This document shows positions 1 through 11,065 of a stretch of 64,000 nucleotides of DNA, in pieces; position 1 is the stretch's first letter; every line of letters starts with the position of its first letter. The notes under the pieces are model-generated. The model did not search any database. It had not been told where the DNA came from and worked only from the letters and a program-made list of their open reading frames with translations. The position numbers were made by a program, and so were the translations under genes. This stretch comes from Tachypleus tridentatus (lineage: Eukaryota > Arthropoda > Merostomata > Xiphosura > Limulidae). Location of the stretch: contig NC_134837.1 in NCBI RefSeq assembly GCF_004210375.1, positions 163,659,310 to 163,723,309 of the forward strand, read 5' to 3'.

Positions 1-156
1 GACCATATGAGGGTTGGAACAGCAATCACACTTTATACAGGGTTGTTTATCTGCATATCTACTAATTATCTTCAAATGTATGAAAATAGGATGAGTTCTT
101 ACGTAAAATATGGTCAGTATCCATTTCTGTTCAATTGATATGGTTCAAATAATGCG

Positions 157-162
157 TTTATT
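157..162 (-). other. candidate polyadenylation signal for the SLC10-like gene
   Basis: AATAAA read on the minus strand lies about 285 bases after the stop codon. It is a plausible 3' end, but AT-rich DNA yields this hexamer often. Confidence 0.4.
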
Positions 163-445
163 GAAAGCTGCTACTGGTGGAATATTTATACATTATTGTT
201 AAAGCATGCAATTACTACTTGCAACAGATTTTACTTTTTCTGCATTCCTTTTCTTTCTTAATACTGTCAGATTCTCTTGAGATTCGATGCCCAGCGTATA
301 ACCACAATGAACACGTAAGCCGAAACTTGGATGGCAAAGAAATATTTTACTTAATTAACTGAACTCAAAATGTTAAGATACAGTCTAGATTATTGCAAGT
401 ACCACCAAAAGAATTTTTTTTAAAAAAAGGTTTTCTTTACACATG

Positions 446-619
446 TCATTCATCTTGAGACTGCTCAAGTTTAACCTGACCTAAGTATTCCAAATTTTTG
501 TCTTCTTCAACCATCTGGACTTTGAACCATTTTTTGTAAATCCTGTACGTTAAACTTGCTAAGCAGCAGGCAAAGAATTGGACGAGTCCAAACAGAAGGG
601 GACAGAGCAGAACTTGATC
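446..619 (-). CDS. SLC10-like gene, exon 5 (last TM and C-terminal tail)
   Basis: It encodes residues 287-343 and a TGA stop at 448-446. A hydrophobic segment (LLCPLLFGLVQFFACCLA) is followed by the basic RIYKKWFK and an acidic tail, as in the last helix and cytosolic tail of SLC10 proteins. The acceptor is ttcag|GAT; an alternative AG six bases upstream would add two residues in frame. The exon is too short for a standard ORF screen and was recognised by continuity after PFE of exon 4. Confidence 0.85.
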   Translation of the reverse strand, partial: DQVLLCPLLFGLVQFFACCLASLTYRIYKKWFKVQMVEEDKNLEYLGQVKLEQSQDE

Positions 620-3600
620 CTGAACCTACCCAAGAAATACATATTTATATGTATGAGCCTGTTATGTAGCCACAAAACAGCAAATTATTTGTTAAATAAT
701 TACTTAATTTTAATATCAAATTATTTCAAACCGCATAACTCATATTTCAGGATTTTTTGGTTTTGATAAAACTTTAAAATCTTTATTTTGGTATCAAGCC
801 CTTATTTTGTTGCGAGACAAAGGCCTCAAAGTTATAGTCAACACTTGTGTGTATCTTACATTTGAAACAGAGCGATACAAAATAATCATTCATTATATGA
901 CAAACTTAACAATTTTTGGTGAAAACAATTCTTTAACTCTCTTCACTTGTTATTTTAAGTGTAATTTAAGCGCAACTAAAATATAAATGTTTAACGATGA
1001 TTTGCAAATTTAATGTATTTAACATACAAATAATTAAACGGAACATTTGTACAGGCATAACATTAAACACCAACACAAAACGTTGAACTGCTATACAATA
1101 AAATTAGCTTTATTAAAAACATGCATACTTTAAAAAAAAGAGATAAACACTTGTTTCGGTAGAAACCCGTCAAAAAAAGTTAATTTTACTGTGCAACTTG
1201 TTTGTTTGTTTTGGAATTTCGCACAAAGCTACTCGAGGGCTATCTGTGCCAGCCGTCCCTAATTTAGCAGTGTAAGACTAGAGGGAAGGCAGCTAGTCAT
1301 CACCACCCACCGCCAACTCTTGGGCTACTCTCTTACCAACGAATAGTGGGATTGACCGTCACATTATACACCCCCACGGCTGGGAGGGCGAGCATGTTTA
1401 GCGCGACGCGGGCGCGAACCCGCGACCCTCGGATTACGAGTCGCACGCCTTACGCGCCTGTGCAACAATTCAACGTTCTACATTCGTTTTTAAAATGTTC
1501 TGCATTTTCTATCCCCTCTCCACTGATATAATGGTATTCTACGAACTTACAACGCTAAAAATCGGGTTACGATACTCGTGGTGGCCACAGCACAGATAGC
1601 GTTCATTATATAGCTTTGTACCTGATAAAATACAAACAAATCTACCTCTGAGATAAAGTGAAAAACAAGCAATTGCATATGAACCGAGAAAAAAATGTTA
1701 AAATGAAAACAGACACTTTTGGCCTCTTGTCATAATTTAAGTTTAATTTGAGTGGCCATAATTATGATGAAAAATTTAGATACAATACACTCATAGTTGA
1801 CTTTCGTGCGTGATTTAAATAGGACAAACTTATTCTTACTTCAAATGGAAAAGATAACGCAGAAACAGTTAATGCTGCACCCGTATTCTGTATTCCAACC
1901 TCAATAGCGATGGTTCTCTTCACTGGCGCCGACTGTCGGAATACTGCTGCTCCACAATATCCTAATAAAAAACCTTGCATTGGCAAGATTAAAGAGGCAA
2001 CGCACTGTTGCCAAAGAACGTTTCCAAGCATCTTCGGAAAGATAAAGTATTGCATCCCCACAAGAATCACAATGAAGGCAAATCCACAAAAACTTCCGAC
2101 CTTTAAAGAAAATTAAAATATCACCAGTTTACATTCCTGTCTCGGGTGCATATATTTTCACAGTAATTATATTAGGAGTTTGTCTGTCACTTTCACTAAT
2201 TTAAGGAGTCACATGCACTAGTGTTTCCTTTTTTTTTTTTTTTTTTTTACTTTTAACTAATGCTTAACTCTCGAACTAATAACCATAGAAAAAGAGAGAT
2301 AAACTTGTTCTGTGTATATTTCTCATTCCTCGATCTTATGATAATAATTATAATAACAAATATATTTTTTCTTATTCCAGAATTTAATTACCATTCCAAA
2401 AGAAATTGTAAACAAATGACAGATAATGATAGTGTTCAAATGATATAGGAACTTACGTGGTAAATTAACAGTTAATATAACGTTTTGATCGATAGAAGAT
2501 CTGGATCTTCATCGGATGTCGGCGCGGCATGTCCAGGTGATTTAGGCACTAGACTCGCAATCCAAGGGTCGTGAGTTCGAATCAAACCAAACACGCTCGT
2601 CCCTTTTAGCCGTAGGGGCATTATAATGTACGTTCAATCTCACTATTTGTTGGTAAAAGAGTAGCCCAAGATTTGGTGGTGATCGGTGATGACTATCTGT
2701 CTTCAATCTAGTCTTACACTGTTAAATTACGGACGGTTAGCGCAGATAGTCGTCGAGTAGCTTCGCACGATATTCAAACCAATCATCGGATGTTATTTTG
2801 ATTTTACAAAGCTTCTACAATTAAAATATAAAACCAAACTGCAATATCATGGAATCTTTTCAACAGAAGGGTGGAAGTATTATTTTCTATAATTAAAATT
2901 TCTGAAAGAAATGGAGATTTCATGTAATACAAACAAATATGGCACTTCATTCAGTTCAACAGTGTAACAATTCTTCTGTTGTAGTTTTTCAATGTGGTGA
3001 ATATACTTTATTAGCATAAGTTTGACCAAAGTCTGTGTTGTAAAAATCATAATTCTGATTTAACTATGCTGTTTGTTTGTTTGTTTTGAATTTCGCGCAA
3101 AGCTACTCGAGGGCTATTTGCGCTAGCAAATTTAGCAGTGTAAGACTAAAGGAAAGGTAGCTAGTCATCACCACCCCCACCGCAAACTCTTGGGCTACTC
3201 TTTTACCAACGAATCGTGGGACTGACTGTTACATTATAATGCCCGCACGGCTGAAAGGGCGAGCATGTTTGGTGCGACCAGGATTCGAACCTGCGACCCT
3301 CGGATTACGAGTCGAACGCCTTAACACGCTTGGCCATGCCGGGCACTAATTATGCTGTACGAGCTGCATGATGCTTTTTACATAACAGTTTGTTCGGACA
3401 GTTAACAATCCACAGCGGCATCTCTTGGTTATGTTCTTCATTGTTGCTGATTGTGTTAGAAAATTGCATTAAGTAAGCCAGTAGCACGCATAGACTGTGC
3501 AATAGCTCTTTAGGCTACTCCCTAAAACCAGATCATTAGGTTGTTGCTTTAGCTGTATATCCTACAAGAGGTAAGAACTTATCGAAATAAATGAATAAGT

Positions 3601-6600
3601 TAATTTTAAGGAATTAATAAAAGAGATGAACAAACGAAACAGAAAAAAAAACTTCCTTTTTTCGTTTTCAAAAATCAGTACAAAATAAGAAACAAAACGT
3701 ATTTCTGAAAAATGTGAAATTTGCACATAAATAAACAAACTGATTCATTTATTTCATTGTATATTGTTTGTATTTAGTAACAATTATAATCAAAATTCTC
3801 GCAGATATAATACCTTAGTTACAATTCTTGCCACACGAGGAAGTTTCCAATGTATAAGTATTCCCACACACACCGGAATTGTGATAACCACCAGTGTCAG
3901 CGCCATATTTTTGTAAGGAATAATAATCCCTTTGGTGTCCAGCGAGTGACCATAGATCCAAAGAGTGAAAGGCATCATTCCAATGGCTACCACAGTTGAA
4001 ACTGTAGTCATAGTAACACTATACGAACAAGAGTAAATTTGAATATAAATTTTAAATCTAACTTTATGAAGTTTGTGCATCATGACTAGGCTAAACATTA
4101 TTATACGTTTTGTACACAAATATGCAAAATAAAACATTGCATTATAAGTAGTTGAAAATTCCTTGAGAGTTTCAAATTAAAAAATATTGAAATACAAATT
4201 CCAGATTATGTAGCAATCAAAATGCGATGTAGTTGTACATATAATTATAAGTAAGTTGATTCTTCCTTTTCTTTATTTGATACTTTATTTTCCAGGTTAG
4301 TTATTAATTTTAGTTTATAGAAAATTGTTTGAGCTTTCGTAATTTATTACTTTTTTGTTAAATTGTGCACTTTATGATGAGCTTGATTTTCGTTTATACA
4401 CGTTCTCAACACAGCGACAGCAGACAATTTTCAACATTACTAATACCTTGACAAAAGTTCTTAAGCATTTTATCAGTACAAATAACAATACTAATAAATC
4501 AGAACGCTCAGTGGCACAGTGGCATGTCTGCGGAATTACAACGCTAAAAACTGGGTGTCGATACCTTTTTGTGGGAAGAGCATAGATATTTTATTGTGTA
4601 GCTTTGTGCTTAACTTCCAACTATATAAACAATAATAAATTAGATTTTCCCCCGTGAATTTGTTTCATTAAATAATTGTAGGTCATTTTCTTCAATAATA
4701 TATATATTTATAGTGTAGTCTGAATTTAAAACATATTTGATTTTTGTTATACATGAATGAAATAAAATAGCGAAAAAAGTATTACGTGAGAAAATTAACC
4801 ACATATTTTTAGCTCAATAGTATGTTAGAGGCTTATCACATTGTCTGGTTTCAATATTAGCGAGGGAGAAACTACAGATGACCCATTGTTTATCTTCGTG
4901 CTTATCAAGAAATGACCATAATTATTTTGTCCATAATTTGTAAAATTATTTATAACATAAGTAAAGGCAGTAAAATCTTTTATGACAAAGGAGAATGCGG
5001 GTAGTAAAAATTACAATCGATTGTTAAAATTACATTTTACGTTAAATTAGATCAAACAACTAAACATGAACATAGTAAAAAAGGACGATGATTTACAGCA
5101 GTTACAGGTAAAAAATCCTAAAACAATGAGTTAGTTGTCTTTATAAAACAGCATATGAATAATTATAGAAATATGTTGCTTGTCGTAAAATCTATATCTC
5201 AAGTTCCGTGTACGCTGAATCAAGTACGTTAAATAAAAACAACAATTTAGGATGCAATGCTAATACAAACTTAGCTCCTTTCTCTCCGTACAAAGAAGTA
5301 CTAAAGGCTTCCTGAGATTCATGTGAAGAAACCTCAAGGGTTTAAACCTGGTTCTCTGTTTTCAATATTAATACTTTATATCACAAAGGTTCAGACCCGG
5401 CATGACCAAACATGCTCGCCCTTTCAACCGTGGGGGCGTTTAACGTCACGTTCAATCTCACTATTCGTTGGTAAAAGGATAGCCAAAGAGATGGCAGTAA
5501 GTAGTGATGACTAGCTGCCTTTCCTCTGGTCTTACATTGCAAAATATGGGACAGCTAGCGCAGATAGCTCTCATGTAGCTTTGAGCGAAATTCAAAAACA
5601 AACAAAACACAAAGGTTCAATTAAACGTGTCTTCCCAGTTTTGGTGTAAAGTAAACCATAATTATTTTTTCCTGTCCCCCATATAAATAAATCACATTGG
5701 TATAAGCATAGCCCTTTGGAAGTATTGCTTGTTTATTTGTTCTTGTTTTCCTATAAGGAAAAAATGTACAAAGACTATCTACTGTGTGTCCACGATATGA
5801 AATTGAACTCAAATGTTAGGCTTATAAGCCCTTATACTTGCTGCTGTCCGTGATATCTGAACATGATTTTATTATTTAGTTACTAACACAAATAACAGAA
5901 TTCTATAAACATGACTCCTCCTTTCCTTTTTTTCTCTCAACATTTGATGACTCCCAAATTCATATTTTGGCAGACATTAATTTTATTCAGATTATAATCA
6001 TGTGTTTAATTCTCACTTTTAGAAAATTACAAAACGTATAGAATAAATTAGACTTTTTAGCAAACAAAGGGTAAGAACAATTTGTAGAATGAACGTAGTG
6101 TCATTGCACCTTTGGTAAACTCACCTCAGTGCTACATCACCATCACAGAAATAGGTGAAAACGTTGGATACAGTTCCTCCAGGGCAGGAAGAGGCTATTA
6201 GCATGCCAATCGAAAACAACGCATGAAAATGGAAGATGTTCATTAAGGTAAAGGCAGTCAGGGGTAGAAGAAGAAATTGACAGCTAAGACTTATGGCTAC
6301 ACCTACTGGTCGACGAAGTTTACTCCAGATCTGTATTTGAATCGAAAGAGGAGAAAATCGTTATCCAAAGGAACTTACAAACTTACCTTATTATGAGATT
6401 GCAATACTAAATTAAAAATAAAATTTTAATTTGTTACTCAAATGCTGATTTAAACAACCACAAAAAACAATAGGTACTAAATCGCATCAAACATGCTCGC
6501 CCTTTCAGCTGTGCTAGCGATATTATGTGACTGTTAATCCCAGTATTCGTTGGTAAAAGAGTTGCCCAAGAGTTAGCGGTGGGTGATGACTAGCTGCTTT

Positions 6601-9600
6601 CGCTCTAGTCTTACAATGCTAAATTAGGGACAGATAGCACTCGTGTAGCTTTTGGCGAAATTCAAATACAAACAAAAAAATACATGGAATTTGCCCTGAG
6701 ATGGGGCCAAGGAAAGTGCGAGTTTATGGGGCCCTCGTGTAGCATTTCTCAAATATATTCATCAGGAGACGTGCACCAACGTACTGGAGGGAGCAATAGG
6801 TTAATGAATTTGACCCTCCGGGGCTTTTAGACCTAAATACTGAGAAAAGAAGAGTGAGAAACAAACACATCTTGTGCATGAAGATCGACAGCAGTGTTTT
6901 CCAATGGTGGAATGGATAATAACTCGGAATTGTGATCTTTCCTATAAATGAATGAAAATAACTAATCACAAGGGTAACCCTAGTCGTTATGGGTAAATTC
7001 GACATTTCTCATTCCGAATCCGAAGTGAATTGTTTAGAAGTGATACCATCTCTATGGGAAAAAGCCAGTTTAATCAGGATATAAAGATATAAAGCCAGCA
7101 TACAGAAGAACAGCACACACAGGGTGTTTTAATCGTATGTTACACATTAAATTAGTTCTGTTAAGTTCCCTGATGAAACTCAGTTAGTTTCAACTAAATT
7201 AGGTACTACTTTTTAATATTTCTTGTCGATTTTTTGGTTATAAAATGGACCTAACTAATACTCTTTAAGCAAATCAGTTTAACTCGAAAATATTACAAAC
7301 CAAGTATATTATGTTGAAGCATAGCACAAAAACAGCATCACTTTAAGTCTCCACAGAGAATCCGTAGTTATTAAAACGTTCTGTGAGGGCAGTCTGATTT
7401 GTCCAATATACTCTTGCATTGTATAAGACATAACGTATTTTGATTTTCACAAGAGATCGGTCTTGTTTTATGCTGAAGTGAATTTTTTATTGTTAGTTAG
7501 AGCAAGTACTGGGGTTTCTTATAAACTCACAAGTGTGACATTGAGTTTAAAACGTCTATATTGCGGCACTGTATAATTGACTATAGCGAATAAAAAATAT
7601 CTCTAAGGGTATAGTTTTATTAAAATTTGAATAGGAAATTTCAAGGAAAATTTGCTTTAAGTGTGCACCGAGTCGTAAAGGATTAAAGTGTTTTTAAGTA
7701 TCCATGAAACATATTTGGGTTTTGAATAACATGAGATGGCCAGAATAGTTCTGTTAGATTGTTTGGAGTTAGGCTGGTTGAGAGTAGCAACACGTGATTT
7801 TTTTCTATTTGATCTTCTATTTCATACAGTTTATACCTTCTGTTTTTTCGTGGATATTTTTAGCATCTAAGTGTGAGTTTTTTAATAATTACTGTTAGTG
7901 CAGACCTTTTTCAAGCATTCAGCTTGACCGGGGTAATCACAAAAAGTTTGCTCTGATTACCTCAAATTATCTAAAACCTAAAAATGTTTTCCGAACACTT
8001 GAAAAAAAACAACAACATCTTCTATAAGTTAGTGAAGTTTAAAGCAAATCTTTCCGTGTTAAGGCGTGCGACTCATAATCTGAGGGTCGCGGGTTCCCAT
8101 CCCCGTCGCGCGAAACATGCTTGCCCTTTGAGCCGTGGGGGCGTTATAAAATTCGGTCAATCCCATTATTCGTTTGCAAAAGAGTAGCCCAAGAGTGGGC
8201 GGTGGGTGGTGAAGACTAGCTGCTTTCCCTCTAGTCTTACACTACTAAATTAGGGACGGCTAGCACAGATAACCCTCGAGTAGCTTTGTGCTACTCGAAA
8301 CATAAGTTTAAGAACTGAGTTGTACTGAATATCTACAGTGACAGATTCAATAGTGAAAATAACATAGTTTTATTCTTAAAAAATAAGTGATAATTACTTG
8401 CAAGTTATGAATATTTCACATGTGAAATTTGAAAATGTTCTAATACATAAAAGTATTTTTAATCTTAAATGAAAATTACTTTGCATGTTGCTTAGTCAAC
8501 ATTCTGAAAGAAAAAAAAAATCATGAGAAATCCTTTGATTACAAAATCTTAATCAGCAAAAGTTTGTAAATGTGTGCATACATAATCAAAAATCATTAAT
8601 TCATGCATATGTAACTTGGTAGTGGTATGACTGGTGAAAGTCATGTGAAGCAACGTAGATACATGAAAATTAATACAAGTTTCACTGATCAATTCCAACA
8701 TTTTATATAGACTAATAAAAACTACTAATACTATACTACAAATTAGAATAGTTTTGATTGACACCCATATTCTAATTTAAAGGACTTTTCATACATTTTG
8801 ACCACTTCTTGACTATTATAAACTAGTTATATTCATGTTGTAAAAACACGTAGGTCCAAGAAATCTTGATAAAAATGAAACAGAAACCCTATAATCCGAG
8901 CGCTTTCGAAAGTGCTCGGATTATAGGGTTTCTATTTCATTTTTATAAACTAGTTCTATTCGTTGCATGTAACTTGTATAAGTGTAGATTCTCTTCACAG
9001 TTATTTAACAGTAACGTTTAACTTTAAAATTTTGGTCTAGTTAGTTATTGAATAGTAATGCTAACAGTATGGTAGTAGTTGTAGTACCGCGTAGTGTTGC
9101 ACTGCCGTATTCTTCAGAAAGCGTTTAGGCCTAATGTACCTCAGAACGGTTGGTAATGAGTATTAACCCTTTTATTGACAAGGAGAGCTAAGGCGTGCGG
9201 CTCATAATCTGAGGGTCGCGGGTTCGCATCCCCGTCGCGCCGAACATGCTCCCCCTTCCAGCCGTGGGGGCGTTACAAGGTGACGGTCAATCCCACTATT
9301 CGTTGGCGGTGGGTGGTAATGAGTAGCTGCCTTCCCTGTAGTCTTACACTACTAAATTAGGGACGGCTAGCACAGATAACCCTCGAGTAGCTTTGTGCGA
9401 AATTCAAAAACAAATAAGCAAGCAAATCTTTCCTAAAATTCCAGTATTTTGTTGCTTCTTTGTTGCTGTTAAGTTTCCTAATATTATAATGGTTATATTT
9501 GTTTTAGATATAAGCTATATATTTACACCTATTTTGCTATGTATTTAATGAATTATATCAAATTTTGATATTGTGGTGTGACGTGGTGTCTAATATGGTT

Positions 9601-10180
9601 AGTCTATTCAATCCTAATCAAGTTAAAATTTCCTGATAGTGAATCAGGTGTATTTCTCCAAAGGAGATATTTATGTACGCATATTTACAATATTCTGAAA
9701 TTTGTTTTCGTATTAAATACATATACAGTTTGATTTTAATTAGCTATGCTCAAATATTTTCAATAAAATGAGAAAGAATCCTTAGAAATTATTAACTTAT
9801 AAAATTGGCAAAAAATTCCCATTAAGAGTGGTAAGAAACCGCTGAAATTAACATAAATTACATAAATTAACAATCTGACAAATAAAAACGACTATAGTAT
9901 AACTCAAGTAAATTAAGTGTAAGAAAGCAAAACTTATATACGCAAATATCTACCTATTTATGCATACATATACATATCAGTAAGCCGAACATACCTGAGA
10001 TAACGTGATATCACATCCCATAGCAAGCATGATGATTACAAGAATGAAAACAATAATACCATCGTGAATTTTCTTAATTAACAAAGTTTCCTTATCTGTA
10101 TGGTTCTCCAATTGAGAATATGTTTTTGTAACGTTTTCAACTATGTTTATATTGTAAGAAATACTATTGTTTAAATCCAT
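446..10180 (-). CDS. SLC10 family sodium-dependent (bile-acid-type) transporter, complete 5-exon gene
   Basis: Five exons (10180-9995, 6330-6125, 4018-3814, 2100-1840, 619-446) join in frame to a 343-residue protein, close to the roughly 350 residues usual for ASBT/NTCP-like members. Family marks: a glycosylatable N-terminus (N4, N16 and N26 in N-x-S/T sequons), a first membrane segment at about 40-60, an RRPVG turn at 68-72, CPGGTVSN at 111-118 (the crossover motif near the sodium sites), a DGD at 125-127 and E-x-G-x-QNT at 266-272. The C-terminus is basic then acidic (Y-K-K-W then EED) and presumably cytosolic. SLC10 proteins couple plasma-membrane import of bile acids, steroid sulfates or other organic anions to sodium. 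The substrate here is unknown; arthropods are not known for bile-salt cycling, so a sterol sulfate or other anion is plausible. The start is the first in-frame ATG; an upstream in-frame TGA lies further 5', so a short 5' extension from another exon cannot be excluded. Introns hold SINE copies. Confidence 0.92.
1198..1457 (-). repeat. tRNA-derived SINE (family 1), young copy
   Basis: The element reads from a degenerate tRNA-like head with an A/B-box region (GCGAACCCGCGACC in reverse) to a TTTGTTTG tail, inverted here. It is flanked by a 9-bp target duplication, CTGTGCAAC, at 1189-1197 and 1458-1466. It lies in intron 4 of the SLC10-like gene. Confidence 0.85.
1544..1640 (+). repeat. SINE family 2 fragment
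   Basis: It contains the family-2 body (acaacgctaaaaa, then a B-box-like GGGTTACGATACTC) and the tail agcacagatagcg..tagctttgtac. The copy is decayed and lacks the 5' head. Confidence 0.6.
1840..2100 (-). CDS. SLC10-like gene, exon 4
   Basis: It encodes residues 200-286 (87 codons, phase 0 to 0). The motif IAIEVGIQNTG at about 263-273 matches the SLC10 sodium-site helix; most vertebrate members have QNTQ where this has QNTG. The acceptor is ctttaaag|GTC and the donor TTTGAA|gtaaga. Confidence 0.93.
2520..2780 (+). repeat. tRNA-derived SINE family 1
   Basis: It runs from a GGCGCGGCATG head with a B-box-like GTGAGTTCGAATC to the tail GCGCAGATAGTCGTCGAGTAG. It is diverged, with no clear target duplication. 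It lies in SLC10 intron 3. Confidence 0.75.
3073..3346 (-). repeat. tRNA-derived SINE family 1
   Basis: A full-length inverted copy ending in the complement of GCCCGGCATGGCCA at 3331-3344. A 12-bp target duplication with one mismatch (TAACTATGCTGT at 3061-3072, TAATTATGCTGT at 3347-3358) brackets it. Confidence 0.85.
3814..4018 (-). CDS. SLC10-like gene, exon 3
   Basis: It completes codon 131 and encodes residues 132-199. It opens with TMTTVSTVVAIGMMP, a hallmark SLC10 helix, and continues through two membrane segments to a basic loop (KLPRVARIVTK). The acceptor is cgtatag|T and the donor ACTAAG|gtatta; it ends in phase 0. Confidence 0.93.
4508..4620 (+). repeat. SINE family 2
   Basis: It starts GTGGCACAGTGGCATGTCTG, has a B-box-like GGTGTCGATACC and ends in GCATAGATA..GTGTAGCTTTGTGCTT. 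It lies upstream (by transcription) of SLC10 exon 3, in intron 2. Confidence 0.7.
5394..5607 (+). repeat. tRNA-derived SINE family 1, internally deleted
   Basis: The head GACCCGGCATGACC joins directly to AAACATGCTCGCCC, so most of the tRNA-related part is missing. A perfect 12-bp target duplication, CACAAAGGTTCA (5382-5393 and 5608-5619), shows it inserted as one unit; the deletion therefore preceded or accompanied insertion. Confidence 0.85.
6125..6330 (-). CDS. SLC10-like gene, exon 2
   Basis: It encodes residues 63-130 plus two bases of codon 131. The acceptor is aatacag|ATC and the donor CTGAG|gtgagt. It contains the RRPVG loop, the QFLLLPLTAF helix and CPGGTVSN, the most diagnostic SLC10 motif. 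The frame continues exactly into exon 3. Confidence 0.93.
6480..6679 (+). repeat. tRNA-derived SINE family 1, 5'-truncated
   Basis: It begins near CATCAAACATGCTCGCCC and keeps the body and the 3' tail up to ATTCAAATACAAACAAAA. The tRNA-like head is absent. Confidence 0.75.
8055..8303 (+). repeat. tRNA-derived SINE family 1
   Basis: It starts within the tRNA-like head (TAAGGCGTGCGACTCATAA, then B-box GGGTTCCCATCCC) and ends at the TAGCTTTGTGC tail. It lies in SLC10 intron 1. Confidence 0.75.
8395..8590 (+). repeat. unclassified interspersed repeat (copy 1)
   Basis: It aligns by eye with 38670-38890. Both have a 'tca..tgaaatttgaaaat' block, 'ataaaagta.ttttaat', 'tttgcatgtt..tagtcaacat', an A-run of 10-11 and later AT-rich blocks. 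No coding sequence or clean terminal repeats were seen. Confidence 0.5.
8869..8946. repeat. 78-bp near-perfect palindrome with flanking direct repeats
   Basis: Arms of 33 bp (8869-8901 and 8914-8946) match with one mismatch around the centre gctttcgaaagt, whose CTTTCGAAAG is itself palindromic. Direct repeats of TATAAACTAGTT-TATTC (18 bp, one mismatch) lie at 8817-8834 and 8944-8961, the second overlapping the right arm. It may be a miniature foldback element; no coding content. Confidence 0.8.
9186..9425 (+). repeat. tRNA-derived SINE family 1
   Basis: It runs from TAAGGCGTGCGGCTCATAA with B-box GGGTTCGCATCCC to TAGCTTTGTGCGAAATTC and an A-rich tail. A short internal deletion removes the TAAAAGAGTAGCCCAAGAG segment found in other copies. 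Confidence 0.75.
9995..10180 (-). CDS. SLC10-like gene, exon 1 (N-terminus and TM1)
   Basis: It encodes residues 1-62, from ATG at 10180 to the donor CAG|gtatgt. The N-terminus is rich in N-glycosylation sequons, then comes a hydrophobic stretch ending in AMGCDITLSQ, the typical SLC10 'MGC' segment. It ends in phase 0. The open frame continues about 75 bases upstream of the ATG before a stop, so a longer N-terminus is possible. Confidence 0.85.
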
Positions 10181-10394
10181 TCTACCAGTTCCGTAAGAAT
10201 TATGCTTCACTTCTGAACTACAGATTGCTGTGTAATGGCTATTCTGTGCTCAAAGACCTATACTACAAAAAGAAGTACTAGGTGTACAGAAAATATCACG
10301 TGACTGAAACACTAACGTTTGTATAATTTACAAAATCATTAAATTTTATACGGAATAACTTGTTATTTTTCTTAATAATTACTTTGGAAGAAGA

Positions 10395-10480
10395 GGGCTT
10401 TTGTTTGTTTCTATTTAAGTACAAGGCTACACAAGATAGGCTACTGTATTGTTCCAACAGTGGACATTGAAAAATGATTT
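10395..10480 (-). repeat. degenerate SINE fragment, family 2-like tail
   Basis: The plus strand reads caaggctacacaagataggctactgt, resembling the complement of the GATAGCC..GTGTAGCTTTG tail. Decay makes the family uncertain. Confidence 0.35.
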
Positions 10481-11040
10481 TAAGCATTATAAGTTCTCAA
10501 AACTGATCGATCAAAGGGCACAGAAGAAAATAACTAGATCATGACGGGGCGATGAAAACATTTTATCATCACAAAATAGTACGTCATTAAAGTCTTTAGC
10601 TTTTATCAAGATTTGTGCTATGAGTTTAACGTATTTTCTTAGTCATAGGACGAGAAGCTGGATAGTTAACGGACACTGATTTGCTAGATTCAGCCTCTCA
10701 TAAAATGAAGTTCATATTACACATACCAGATGTTGAAATGGATTTAATCCATACTCATTACAAAGTTCAACATTAAATATGTTTACCATAATAGATTTTG
10801 CAACAAATAAGGTTATAATTATTGAGGTGAATGCAAATATACTTTATGCTGTTAAACTGAAAAAATGTATATTGTGTTGAACACTTACATTGTAATTTAT
10901 ATAATGAGACAGATTTCAATCAACATTTTAAATGATTTATTCGAACAGAAAACAATTTTATCAGACACCTATAGAAAGATGTGAAATATAGCATTTTTAC
11001 CTATCACACTAGAATATTATCAAAACATACAATGATAAAA
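10481..11040. other. intergenic, no feature seen
   Basis: AT-rich DNA upstream of the SLC10-like gene. No convincing ORF, RNA gene or repeat was recognised. The SLC10 promoter should lie somewhere between exon 1 and here, but no core element can be called. Confidence 0.4.
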
Positions 11041-11065
11041 TATAAGATCAAATTATTATAATTAG

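Noticed and set aside
1346..1531. ORF starting MGLTVTLYTPTAGRASMF, repeated at 20004-20351
   Set aside because: Both lie inside SINE family-1 copies read antisense; the shared peptide reflects the repeat, not a gene.
9190..9240. tRNA-like sequence with A/B-box elements
   Set aside because: It is the head of a SINE with a shared body and tail; cloverleaf pairing is not kept, so no functional tRNA gene is called here or in the other SINE heads.
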